Assembly: GCA_902800345.1 (NCBI GenBank)
Contig: CADCDO010000029.1
Location: 1-32,729, forward strand
Source: Fibrobacter succinogenes
GTDB lineage: Bacteria; Fibrobacterota; Fibrobacteria; Fibrobacterales; Fibrobacteraceae
Reading direction: 5' to 3'
Length of the DNA: 32,729 nucleotides
The translations under genes were made by a program, and so were the position numbers. The first letter of the stretch is position 1, and each line of letters starts with the position of its first letter. Below the pieces are notes generated by a model, which made no database searches, was not told where the DNA came from, and saw nothing but the letters and a program-made list of their open reading frames with translations. Below are positions 15,214-22,863 of the stretch, one piece after another.

Positions 15214-15727
15214 ATTGTCAAAAGCCCCGCTTCTTTCTGCGACGCAAATTGACAAGCGCGTAGAATCGCTCGCCCTAGAATTAAAGGCATGCGATTTTGA
15301 CGTGATTTTATCTGCTCTTACCGGCAGCTACATGTTTACAGCGGACATTTCCCGCAGAATGGCTAGGCCCGATTTAAAAATCGCATTCATCCGGGCTTCT
15401 AGCTATGGGAATCAGACGGAATCCAGCGGGAAGGTCAAGATTAGCGGTCTTGAGACAAAAGACATCAAAGGGAAACGCGTTCTCATCATCGATGACATTC
15501 TCGACACCGGGAATACGATGCTTGCCCTCATTCAAGCCATTAAAGAATACAGTCCGGAATCCGTCAAGACTTGTGTTCTTTTGAATAAAGAATCTAGACG
15601 AGTGGTTGATTGTCACGCCGACTTTGTCGGTTTTGAAATAGAAGATAAATTTGTGGTCGGTTACGGTCTCGACTTTGCTGGCGATTACCGTACCCTGCCC
15701 GAAATATGGACACTTGAAGAAATATGA
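15206..15727 (+). CDS. hpt: Hypoxanthine-type purine phosphoribosyltransferase
   Basis: This 173-residue protein is of usual HPRT length. It contains the PRPP-binding loop RVLIIDDILDTGNT (91-104), a dimer or flexible-loop segment around SYGNQTESSGKVKI, and the C-terminal DFVGFEIEDKFVVGYGLDFAGDYR, which is diagnostic for bacterial Hpt (K/D residues for purine contact, then the Y-G-L-D-x-x-x-x-Y-R motif). It makes IMP or GMP from free bases plus PRPP. The ATG at 15206 lies inside the last codons of the GH57 gene (8-nt overlap), and its stop overlaps the next start as ATGA, so all three genes are translationally linked. Confidence 0.93.
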   Translation: MYKLSKAPLLSATQIDKRVESLALELKACDFDVILSALTGSYMFTADISRRMARPDLKIAFIRASSYGNQTESSGKVKISGLETKDIKGKRVLIIDDILDTGNTMLALIQAIKEYSPESVKTCVLLNKESRRVVDCHADFVGFEIEDKFVVGYGLDFAGDYRTLPEIWTLEEI

Positions 15728-16245
15728 CAAACGAAAAGAACAACGACAACGATGACTTGAACGAAGTCAAAAAACATGCGACCCAAACTTTCGCCGCTAT
15801 CGAGCGAAGCTTTTCAAGGATGGCATATCGCAAGCGGAATACCATCCGCATTATCATTTGTCTGCTTTTCTTTATCGCAGGTTATCAGGCAAACAACCTG
15901 TTCAGCAGCGGCGTCCCGACCGAAAAAATCATCGAAAAGATAGCCGCCCAGCCAGACCTTCCGAACAACAAGTGCAAATTCCGTTACGACCGTCCCATGG
16001 AATATGCCATCATGCACGAGTGCGTTTTCGCTCACGAAACGCCGACAAACGAGGTCAAGCTCATCCAGCGCATCAATTACTGTTCATGCGCATTGGAACG
16101 CGTACAAAAAAAGAAGCCCTTCCAGAAAATGTTCGAGAACAATCTGGAGGACTTCACATTCAAAATTCGTGAAGAAATCCTGTGCAAGGACGAAAAAATT
16201 CCCCAAGCACTGGAAATCGAATCCGAGACATCAACTACAAAATAA
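15724..16245 (+). CDS. Single-pass membrane-anchored protein of unknown function
   Basis: This 173-residue protein is not recognised. A charged cytoplasmic N-terminus (1-40, rich in N, D and K) leads into one transmembrane helix (about 42-60, RIIICLLFFIAGYQA). About 110 extracytoplasmic residues follow, with Cys in KCKF, HEC, YCSC and LCKD, so one or two disulfides are possible. There is no signal-peptidase site, so it probably stays anchored. It starts in the hpt stop codon (ATGA overlap). It converges with queA, their 3' ends overlapping by 11 bp. It could be a Fibrobacter-specific envelope protein. Confidence 0.7.
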   Translation: MTNEKNNDNDDLNEVKKHATQTFAAIERSFSRMAYRKRNTIRIIICLLFFIAGYQANNLFSSGVPTEKIIEKIAAQPDLPNNKCKFRYDRPMEYAIMHECVFAHETPTNEVKLIQRINYCSCALERVQKKKPFQKMFENNLEDFTFKIREEILCKDEKIPQALEIESETSTTK

Positions 16246-17281
16246 GCATTCCGTCGCCGTAGCTGAACAGTTTAAGTTTGTTCTCTACGGCCATTTTGTA
16301 TGCAGCGAGCGTATTTTCGCGACCGTAAAAAGCAGAGACCAATAGAATCAGCGAACTTTTGGGCCAATGGAAATTGGTTAAAAGCCCATCGACAATCTTA
16401 TATTTGTATCCTGGATAAAAAAACGCATAAGTCACGCCTTTTTGCGGCTTCAAAAATCCATTCGCATCGGCAATCGTCTCGACCACGCGCGTACTTGTCG
16501 TACCGACAGTCACGATGCGGCCCCCATCACGCTTCGCCTTGTTGATGATATCAGCGTTTTCCTTCGTAAGTTCGTAATGTTCCCCGTGCATCTTGTGCTG
16601 CGAAAAATCCTCAACAGAAATGTTCTGGAACGTTCCCGGCCCCACATGAAGCGTCACTTCAGCAACATAGACGCCCTTCGCCTTCAGGTCTTCGAGCATT
16701 TGTTCGCTAAAGTGGAGACTCGCCGTCGGAGCGGCAACGGCGCCGGCGTATTTCGCAAAAATGGTTTGGTACGCCTTTTTATCGTCTTCGTCATCGGGGC
16801 GGTCAATATAAGGCGGGAGCGGCACATGACCTTCACGATTCATGACATTTTCCATTTCAGCCGGGGTCTTTTCAAAACGGAGAACGCGGTTGCCGTCTTC
16901 TTCGTGAACCTCTTCCACAAACGTGCGTACACCGGCAATCTTAAGTTCTCGTCCAACTTGGAACGCTTTACCCGGATGCACTTTTGCTTCGAAACGAGCC
17001 TCGCCCGCCGTAGAAGGGTTCAACGCCTGCACTAAAAGAACTTCCACCTGACCACCAAACTGAGTTTCTCCATAAAGTCTCGCAGGAATCACTTTCGTAT
17101 TGTTCACCACAAGGCAATCGCCCGGCTTGAACAAATCAATAATCTCAGGAGCCTTCATGATGCGCCGTTCACCGCCATTTTTGGGACAATACAAAATATT
17201 CGTCTTGCCCTTACCCGCAGTACGGCTCGCAATCAGTTCTTTTGGAAATTCAAAATTATAGTCAGAAAGACGACAGTCCAT
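16235..17281 (-). CDS. queA: S-adenosylmethionine:tRNA ribosyltransferase-isomerase
   Basis: QueA transfers and isomerises the ribosyl group of SAM onto 7-aminomethyl-7-deazaguanine in tRNA, making epoxyqueuosine. At 348 residues it has family length and characteristic blocks: SDYNFEFPKELIA, GDCLVVNNTKVIPARLYG, YAGAVAAPTASLHFSEQ, VTLHVGPGTFQ, HGEHYEL and the C-terminal SSLILLVSAFYGRE. Some members have a longer spacer near residue 140 (here PPYIDRPDDEDDKKAYQTIFAKYAG, normal). The ATG at 17281 lies 2 nt after the WYL regulator stop, with GGA-type ribosome signal inside that gene. It is probably the third gene of a BON-WYL-queA transcript. Other queuosine genes are not in the window. Confidence 0.97.
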   Translation of the reverse strand: MDCRLSDYNFEFPKELIASRTAGKGKTNILYCPKNGGERRIMKAPEIIDLFKPGDCLVVNNTKVIPARLYGETQFGGQVEVLLVQALNPSTAGEARFEAKVHPGKAFQVGRELKIAGVRTFVEEVHEEDGNRVLRFEKTPAEMENVMNREGHVPLPPYIDRPDDEDDKKAYQTIFAKYAGAVAAPTASLHFSEQMLEDLKAKGVYVAEVTLHVGPGTFQNISVEDFSQHKMHGEHYELTKENADIINKAKRDGGRIVTVGTTSTRVVETIADANGFLKPQKGVTYAFFYPGYKYKIVDGLLTNFHWPKSSLILLVSAFYGRENTLAAYKMAVENKLKLFSYGDGMLIL

Positions 17282-17283
17282 TA

Positions 17284-18267
17284 CTAAGCCTTCATTTCCT
17301 TCAATGTAGCTTTCAATTTTTCAATCATTTCTGTTTTCAATGATTCCGGCTTCAGAATTTTAACATCCTGTAAAACGCCGAACAACCAAGTCTTGAAATC
17401 CGGAGTCAAACGGAGTTTCAAATTGACAATCATATTTTTTTCTCTGTTTATAGAGATATCGGCAACTGGCGAAAAACGAGACTTCAAGAACTGCGTCCTG
17501 AGCCAACCCGACTTGATGAGAAGCGAAACCGTCTGCGGATTATCCGTAGTTACGTATTTTCCAAACGCATATTTATAATGATCTTCGACATTAAACGGTT
17601 CACGCAATGGAATCGAAGAATTATTGGTCTGCACCATATTGATAATATTTTCAACAAGATAATTCTTAAAAATATGCGTTTCAGGGTACGTGTCATCAGC
17701 CGCGATGAGGTATAGCGTATCGATACGCATTATAAGCTTTATGGGGCTCACTTCTTTCACTTCAGTTTCAGAGTCTTCATTTGATCTCTTATACGTAATC
17801 CGAATTTTGAACCCTTCACGGATTGCCATCAAAAGCTTAGACACCATTGTATCTTGAGCCTTATGGTCGCAGAACGGCCCATAATCCATGATATAATTTG
17901 GATCCAATGTAATCGCTTCAGCCTTAAAGTTGTCCGGATCCGTTGTCTGCATCGATGAAATAACGCTATCAATGAGTTTGCGATTTTTTAAATCCAAAGG
18001 CGTCGTATCATTCATCGTCCGCTTCAATTTTTCGAGCTGTTTGACGATTTTCTGATTAAAATCAAGCTTTTCTGGAGTTTGGATAACATAGAACGTTTCA
18101 CCGTCTTTTTTATACTTGTGAAGTCCACAATTTTCTTGTTGCAAAGAATCCAAGTGGCGGAAAATCGTTCTCGGTCCGCACCCCATTGCTACGGCAAGCA
18201 TTTTCACCGTCATCGGAACGCGAAGTTTATTCTTGATTTTATTGATTTTTTCGTATCCAGTAGCCAT
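17284..18267 (-). CDS. WYL-domain transcriptional regulator
   Basis: This 327-residue protein has an N-terminal winged helix-turn-helix (about 1-60, TVKMLAVAMGCGPRTIFRHLDSL), a long helical linker, and a WYL-type domain (about 140-220, KIRITYKRSNEDSETEVKEVSPIKLI followed by DTLYLIAADD). The signature W-Y-L is here L-Y-L. A C-terminal WCX-like region (about 235-327) follows. These proteins regulate transcription in response to ligands, often nucleic acids or nucleotides. The target here is unknown. GGAGGGG lies 5 nt before the ATG at 18267. It starts 15 bp after the BON gene and ends 2 bp before queA, so it is in an operon and not an obvious divergent regulator. Confidence 0.88.
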   Translation of the reverse strand: MATGYEKINKIKNKLRVPMTVKMLAVAMGCGPRTIFRHLDSLQQENCGLHKYKKDGETFYVIQTPEKLDFNQKIVKQLEKLKRTMNDTTPLDLKNRKLIDSVISSMQTTDPDNFKAEAITLDPNYIMDYGPFCDHKAQDTMVSKLLMAIREGFKIRITYKRSNEDSETEVKEVSPIKLIMRIDTLYLIAADDTYPETHIFKNYLVENIINMVQTNNSSIPLREPFNVEDHYKYAFGKYVTTDNPQTVSLLIKSGWLRTQFLKSRFSPVADISINREKNMIVNLKLRLTPDFKTWLFGVLQDVKILKPESLKTEMIEKLKATLKEMKA

Positions 18268-18282
18268 TTTACCCCTCCATTT

Positions 18283-19527
18283 TTAGGATTTGAAAATTCT
18301 AAGGCGATTCCCGACCGAGACAGACCTCGAAAGTCCAGCTACGGCAAGAAGAGCCAACTCTCTTTGCAATAGATTTTTCACTCGACCTTCGACCAAATAA
18401 CGATTGCCCACGTAAGTTACACGGACAAATAAATTATTCATAAATCGAAGTGAGGACAACCTATCCATAATTTTACGACAAACATCCTGTTTTCCCAAAT
18501 TCTTTTTCAAAATAGCCATTCCTCGCATATTCAACGAAACTATACCAGGAATAGATTCAATACGCGATTTCAGTTCCGTCGGATAGACATCTTCTTCATA
18601 AAAGAAAGTCACCTCGGCAGCACCCGATTTCACTTTAACGTTATACTTAAAAATCGGATTTGAAAAATCATCCAAAACATTCCAAACACTACGTTCCAAA
18701 TCGTTATCGGAAAACTTGGAATTTTTACGCACCCGCACCATATTGACACAACCGCGCAGTCCTGCAATGTCATTGATACATGCGTTCATTTCTTTTTTAG
18801 TTGCAAGAGAATCTACAAAGCCCTGCAAATAAACAATTCCTTGTCCAGCTTCTACCAACACATCTTCGCCAAGGCCACTCGAAAGTTTTTCCAACCGTTT
18901 TCGGACCACAAAGACTACTTCATCGTTCGGTGGATTTTCTGCATATTGCGGATAGCTTATAAAGACCGTAACACCATCATCCAGCAATACAACAAGTTTA
19001 TCCCTGGTTTCATCTTTCACGACTCCCACGGCAACACCAAATTGTTTGCGAAGCACATGATAAACATGATCGCCAAGCAACGTCTGCGGACACTGGACTG
19101 GCAAAAGTCTGTAGCCTTCGGGAGACTCTTCGTGTTCAATGATTTTTTTAGGGCCCTCGTATTTTTCATCCGGCAAACCATTGCGCTTAAAAACAACAAT
19201 TTCCTTATCGTTGGACTGGAAAAAGCTCTTGACAATACAAGGTCTTACCGCCCCCTCGAAGTACAGCCAATCGCCTGGATAAATACGATTACGCCCATAC
19301 ACTTTGGCATACTCGGTATTTTTCTTGCGGCAAAAAAAGAACTCCTGCGAGAAAGCCACATGGAACGTTCCGCAGTTCGTACAAACACAAAGCAACGGGA
19401 CGCCACCTTCCATCCCCCCATACGTCGAATACTCCTCCATGGCGCAAACATCATGGAGCGTCGCCCGTCGGCACTGCCGACAGTACAACTGCTGCGAGTA
19501 CAATCTGTAAGGGAAATATTGACGCAC
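18283..19527 (-). CDS. Cytoplasmic zinc-ribbon protein with three BON-like domains
   Basis: This 414-residue protein has no signal peptide. The N-terminal 70 residues hold two Cys knuckles, C16-x2-C19 and C49-x2-C52, plus extra Cys at 28, 47 and 66, suggesting a zinc ribbon. Residues about 75-200 form a beta-rich region (RIYPGDWLYFEGAVRPC, LLDDGVTVFISYPQY). Three alpha-beta-beta repeats like BON domains follow: about 204-267 (GIVYLQGFVDSLATKKEM, the clearest), 275-340 and 346-412 (RYLVEGRVKNLLQREL). BON domains usually occur in periplasmic or membrane proteins, so a cytosolic zinc-ribbon version is unusual. The GTG at 19527 is used since an in-frame stop lies upstream with no better start between. 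The function is unknown. Confidence 0.72.
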   Translation of the reverse strand: MRQYFPYRLYSQQLYCRQCRRATLHDVCAMEEYSTYGGMEGGVPLLCVCTNCGTFHVAFSQEFFFCRKKNTEYAKVYGRNRIYPGDWLYFEGAVRPCIVKSFFQSNDKEIVVFKRNGLPDEKYEGPKKIIEHEESPEGYRLLPVQCPQTLLGDHVYHVLRKQFGVAVGVVKDETRDKLVVLLDDGVTVFISYPQYAENPPNDEVVFVVRKRLEKLSSGLGEDVLVEAGQGIVYLQGFVDSLATKKEMNACINDIAGLRGCVNMVRVRKNSKFSDNDLERSVWNVLDDFSNPIFKYNVKVKSGAAEVTFFYEEDVYPTELKSRIESIPGIVSLNMRGMAILKKNLGKQDVCRKIMDRLSSLRFMNNLFVRVTYVGNRYLVEGRVKNLLQRELALLAVAGLSRSVSVGNRLRIFKS

Positions 19528-19554
19528 TTTAATGTTACTAATTAAATGTTAGCT

Positions 19555-19645
19555 ATGGGGTCGGCACTTCGTGCCTTTGGGGTATGAGCTCGGTCGCCTA
19601 CGGCCTTCGGCCAGCTCCCTTTGAGGGTTGCCCAAAGCGAGTTTA
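19555..19645. repeat. Intergenic hairpin-rich repeat element
   Basis: The 140-bp gap between gltX and the BON gene holds several short perfect palindromes: GGCAC-TTC-GTGCC (near 19564-19576) and GGCC-TTC-GGCC (near 19602-19612), plus GGTATGAGCTCG and CTTTGAGG words. Similar words (GGTATGGGCTCG, CTTTGAGG) occur inside coaBC near 30370. No T tract is present. It may still act as a transcript-end structure. Confidence 0.45.
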
Positions 19646-19667
19646 CGAGCGCACCCGCAGCCCAAGC

Positions 19668-21140
19668 CTACTTCATCAACGGCATTGCCACGTCGATGCG
19701 GCGGAGCACTTCTTCCTTGCCGATAATCTCGAACATTTCCCAGAGGCCGGGGCCTGCGGTAACGCCGGAAACAGCGAGACGCGGAGCACCGACGAGTTCA
19801 CCGACCTTGTGGCCGCAACGTTCGGCGAGGTCGTAGAACCCCTTCTCGATAACCGGAGTCTTGAAATCTTCGATGGAAGCGAGCATGTCGCGCACGAGTG
19901 TCGCGACTTCCTTGGAACCTTCGCCGAAGTGCTTCTTTACGCCCTTTTCGTCGTAGGTCGTCGGAGCCACAAAGAAGTACACAGCCATGTCGGCCAAGTC
20001 CTGCACAAAGTGGGCACGCGGCTTCAATTGCTTCACGATTTCGTCGAGGCGAGCTTCCGGTTCGTTGGAGAGGTCGATACCCTTTGCGGCAAGGCCTTCC
20101 TTCATGATTCCCTTAAGGAATGCGTCGTCGCACATGTGGATGTGCTGACCGTTCATCCACTGGAGTTTCTTTTCGTCGAAGCTTGCGGACTTCGGGTTGA
20201 TACGTTCGAGCGTAAAGCTTTCGACCATTTCCTTGATGGTCATGACTTCGCGGTCGTCGCCCGGGTTCCAGCCGAGGAGAGCGAGGTAGTTCACCAGCGT
20301 TTCGGGCAGGTAGCCGAGGTCGCGGAAGTCTCCCACGGAGGCGGCGCCCTTGCGCTTAGAAAGCTTACCGCCGTTCTTGTCGAGAATCACCGGCAGGTGG
20401 CACCATACAGGCGGCTGCCAACCGAAGGCCTTGTAAAGGAGTTCATGCTTCGGCGTGGAGCTGATCCATTCGTCGCCGCGGAGCACGTGCGTCGTGCCCA
20501 TGAGGTGGTCGTCCACGACGCTTGCAAAGTGATAAGTCGGGTAACCGTCGCGCTTGATGAGCACGAGGTCGTCCAAAAGTTCGTTCTGGTAGCTGATATG
20601 GCCGCGAATCATATCGTCGAATTCGGTGACTCCCGTTTCAGGCACCTTGAAGCGAATCACAGCCTTTTCGCCGGCGGCAATGCGGGCTTCAGCTTCTTCG
20701 CGACTAATGTTACGGCAGTGGCGGTCATAACCGGTCACCGGCACATGAGACTTTTCCTGTTCGGCGCGAACTTCCTGCAGGCGTTCTTCGGTGCAGAAGC
20801 AGTAGTAGGCGCAACCCGCGTCCAGGAGCTTCTTGATTTCGCGGTGGTAGATGTCCAGGCGTTCGCTCTGGAAGTACGGACCGCAGTCGCCTTCGCAACC
20901 CGGACCTTCGTCCCACTGGAGTCCCAACCACTTGAGGTCGCGCATCAAATCGTGCAGCGCCGTCTCGTTATAGCGCTTGCGGTCGGTATCTTCGATGCGC
21001 AGGTAGAACGTACCGCCCATATGTTTGGCAAAAAAGTAGTTGTAAATGGCGGTACGCGCGCCGCCCACATGCAGGTAACCCGTCGGACTCGGTGCAAAAC
21101 GCACACGGACAGGACGGTTAGAATTACAATTTTCGCACAT
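19668..21140 (-). CDS. gltX: Glutamate--tRNA ligase
   Basis: This class I aminoacyl-tRNA synthetase charges tRNA-Glu. It is 490 residues from the chosen start. It shows the HIGH-type motif FAPSPTGYLHVGG, ARTAIYNYFFAKH, the zinc-site pattern CFC ... YDRHC, the KMSKS-type KLSKRKG and the LGWNPGD stretch before the anticodon-binding domain. The frame is open to 21215, but the ATG at 21140 has AGAGGA 4-5 nt upstream and starts right before RPVRVRFAPSPTG, so the 25-residue extension is rejected. It is transcribed alone, divergent from the symporter gene with a 95-bp shared upstream region. Confidence 0.96.
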   Translation of the reverse strand: MCENCNSNRPVRVRFAPSPTGYLHVGGARTAIYNYFFAKHMGGTFYLRIEDTDRKRYNETALHDLMRDLKWLGLQWDEGPGCEGDCGPYFQSERLDIYHREIKKLLDAGCAYYCFCTEERLQEVRAEQEKSHVPVTGYDRHCRNISREEAEARIAAGEKAVIRFKVPETGVTEFDDMIRGHISYQNELLDDLVLIKRDGYPTYHFASVVDDHLMGTTHVLRGDEWISSTPKHELLYKAFGWQPPVWCHLPVILDKNGGKLSKRKGAASVGDFRDLGYLPETLVNYLALLGWNPGDDREVMTIKEMVESFTLERINPKSASFDEKKLQWMNGQHIHMCDDAFLKGIMKEGLAAKGIDLSNEPEARLDEIVKQLKPRAHFVQDLADMAVYFFVAPTTYDEKGVKKHFGEGSKEVATLVRDMLASIEDFKTPVIEKGFYDLAERCGHKVGELVGAPRLAVSGVTAGPGLWEMFEIIGKEEVLRRIDVAMPLMK

Positions 21141-21235
21141 AGATTCCTCTTTTTGATTCCACATGTCAAAAAATAGCAATTTTCCTATATTTGCAATGTC
21201 AAACAAATCCATCACCCACCATTTAGGGGCTTTTC

Positions 21236-22678
21236 ATGGAAACTTTAAATTCCATTCTTGATTCTATCGACGGCTATGTGTGGGGAGTCCCCCTGATTGT
21301 CGTTATCTTATTCGTGGGATTTTTACTCACGATCCGTCTCGGTTGTTTGCAAGTCATCAACTTGCCGAACGCGCTCCGTTACATGTTGCACAATGAAAAA
21401 GGCGGCGAAGGCGAAGTTTCAAGCTTTGGAGCGCTCTGTACAGCGCTCGCCGCAACAATTGGCACGGGCAACATCGTGGGTGTCGCAACCGCTATCGGAA
21501 CCGGAGGCCCGGGCGCATTATTTTGGATGGAAGTCGCTGCGTTCCTCGGCATGGCTACCAAATACGCCGAAGGTCTGCTCGCCGTCAAGTACCGCACCAT
21601 GGGCAAAGACGGCAAAGTCTTGGGAGGACCATTCTACTATATCGAAACGGGCATCAAGGAACGTTTCGGCTGGAACATGAAATGGCTAGCCGTCTTGTTC
21701 GCAATTTTCGGCGTGCTCGCAGGGCTTCTCGGAATCGGAACCATCACACAAGTGAACGGTATTACATCGGCCATGGCACGTCTCACCCCAAACGCCCCTG
21801 AATTTATCAACCTCGGTGGAAATTCCATTTCATGGACCACAGCCATCACGGGCCTGCTCGTCACCGCATTCGCCGCTACAGTCATCATCGGCGGACTCAA
21901 GCGTATCGCTAAGGTTTCGACCTACATCGTTCCCATCATGGCGATAGTCTATATCCTCGCATGCATGCTCCTCTTGCTTTTAAACTTTGCACAAATTCCA
22001 ACGGCCATACAAACTATTGTGCAAGCCGCATTCAACCCGAGCGCCGTTACCGGCGGCGCCGTAGGTACAATCTTTATCGCCATGCAAAAAGGTATCGCCC
22101 GCGGTATTTTCAGTAACGAAGCTGGCCTCGGTTCCGCCCCAATCGCCGCCGCAGCAGCAAAGACCAAGGAACCTGTGCGCCAGGGCCTTGTCTGCATGAC
22201 AGGAACCTTCTTCGACACCATCATCATTTGTACCATGACCGGCCTTGCAATTGTCGTCTCGGGAGCTTGGGATCCGAAGCTCGGACTCGAAGGCGTAAAT
22301 ATCACGATGGAAGCTTTCTCCCGCGGGCTCGCGATTGTCCCTGCCGGTTCGATTATCGCCCCGTTCTTCCTTGCAATTGCGCTCGTGTTCTTCGCGTTCA
22401 CGACAATTCTCGGTTGGGCTTACTATTCCGAAAAATGCTTGCAATACTTGATGGGCGGTAAGAACATGAAGGCGACCCTCATCTACCGCTGGGTCTACAT
22501 AGCAGCCATCTTCATCGGCCCCTACCTCACGGTAAGCGCAGTCTGGACAAGCGCCGACATATTCAACGGTCTCATGGCTTTCCCGAACCTGATTGCCTTG
22601 ATTCTCCTGAGCGGCATCGTCTCGAAGGAAACCAAAGATTACTTGGAACGCCTCCATAACGGGCATGTGGGCGATTAA
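21236..22678 (+). CDS. Alanine/glycine:cation (Na+) symporter, AGCS family
   Basis: This 480-residue inner-membrane protein has about 11 hydrophobic segments. Family marks include ALCTALAATIGTGNIVGVATAI (with the conserved G-T-G-N-I), GPGALFWMEVAAFLGMATKYAEG, LGGPFYYIETG, AMQKGIARGIFSNEAGLGSAPIAAAAA and TTILGWAYYSEKC. These proteins import alanine or glycine with Na+ or H+. Substrate choice cannot be settled from sequence. The ATG at 21236 has AGGGG 6 nt upstream. It is a single-gene unit. A small hairpin (GACCTC-GCCTA-GAGGTC at 22701-22717) and then a bidirectional terminator follow. Confidence 0.94.
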   Translation: METLNSILDSIDGYVWGVPLIVVILFVGFLLTIRLGCLQVINLPNALRYMLHNEKGGEGEVSSFGALCTALAATIGTGNIVGVATAIGTGGPGALFWMEVAAFLGMATKYAEGLLAVKYRTMGKDGKVLGGPFYYIETGIKERFGWNMKWLAVLFAIFGVLAGLLGIGTITQVNGITSAMARLTPNAPEFINLGGNSISWTTAITGLLVTAFAATVIIGGLKRIAKVSTYIVPIMAIVYILACMLLLLLNFAQIPTAIQTIVQAAFNPSAVTGGAVGTIFIAMQKGIARGIFSNEAGLGSAPIAAAAAKTKEPVRQGLVCMTGTFFDTIIICTMTGLAIVVSGAWDPKLGLEGVNITMEAFSRGLAIVPAGSIIAPFFLAIALVFFAFTTILGWAYYSEKCLQYLMGGKNMKATLIYRWVYIAAIFIGPYLTVSAVWTSADIFNGLMAFPNLIALILLSGIVSKETKDYLERLHNGHVGD

Positions 22679-22708
22679 CTAGAAAACTGGCCGGATTCCG
22701 GACCTCGC

Positions 22709-22800
22709 CTAGAGGTCAACGGTTACACAAAAGGCATTTCCATAATCGTCATAGAATGTTCCGGCAGGAATGCTTAGGAATATCCATTTCCAACAGCAGC
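22709..22800 (-). pseudogene. Possible leftover 3' end of a lipoprotein-like gene
   Basis: On the minus strand, downstream of the lipoprotein terminator, a stretch of about 30 codons reads FLSIPAGTFYDDYGNAFCVTVDL and then a stop. It has no start. The P-A-G-x-x-x-x ... C-V-x-V-D pattern is reminiscent of the C-terminus of the neighbouring lipoprotein (PGGIPVGSTLEFNIDVPLTC). This may be the relic of a third copy. The resemblance is weak. Confidence 0.3.
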
Positions 22801-22809
22801 AACTATATT

Positions 22810-22841
22810 AAAAAAAAGACCTCCCGAAGGAGGCCTTTTAA
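22810..22841 (-). terminator. Bidirectional rho-independent terminator
   Basis: GGCCTCC and GGAGGTC (one wobble) pair around a short loop at 22818-22835, flanked by an eight-base A run (T run on the minus strand) at 22810-22817 and TTTT at 22836-22839. It ends the minus-strand lipoprotein transcript 23 bp after its stop and may also stop the symporter transcript. Confidence 0.88.
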
Positions 22842-22863
22842 ATTTTACTTGATGCGCTTTCTA

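Noticed and set aside
16442..17035. 197-codon frame antisense to queA
   Set aside because: No family features. queA on the opposite strand is unambiguous.
19584..21176. 530-codon open frame antisense to gltX
   Set aside because: Shadow of gltX. The translated product is His/Val-rich and unlike any family, while gltX on the other strand has all synthetase motifs.
22679..22720. Hairpin GACCTC-GCCTA-GAGGTC as symporter terminator
   Set aside because: The stem is only 6 bp and lacks a T tract. The strong bidirectional terminator at 22810-22841 is the better candidate.
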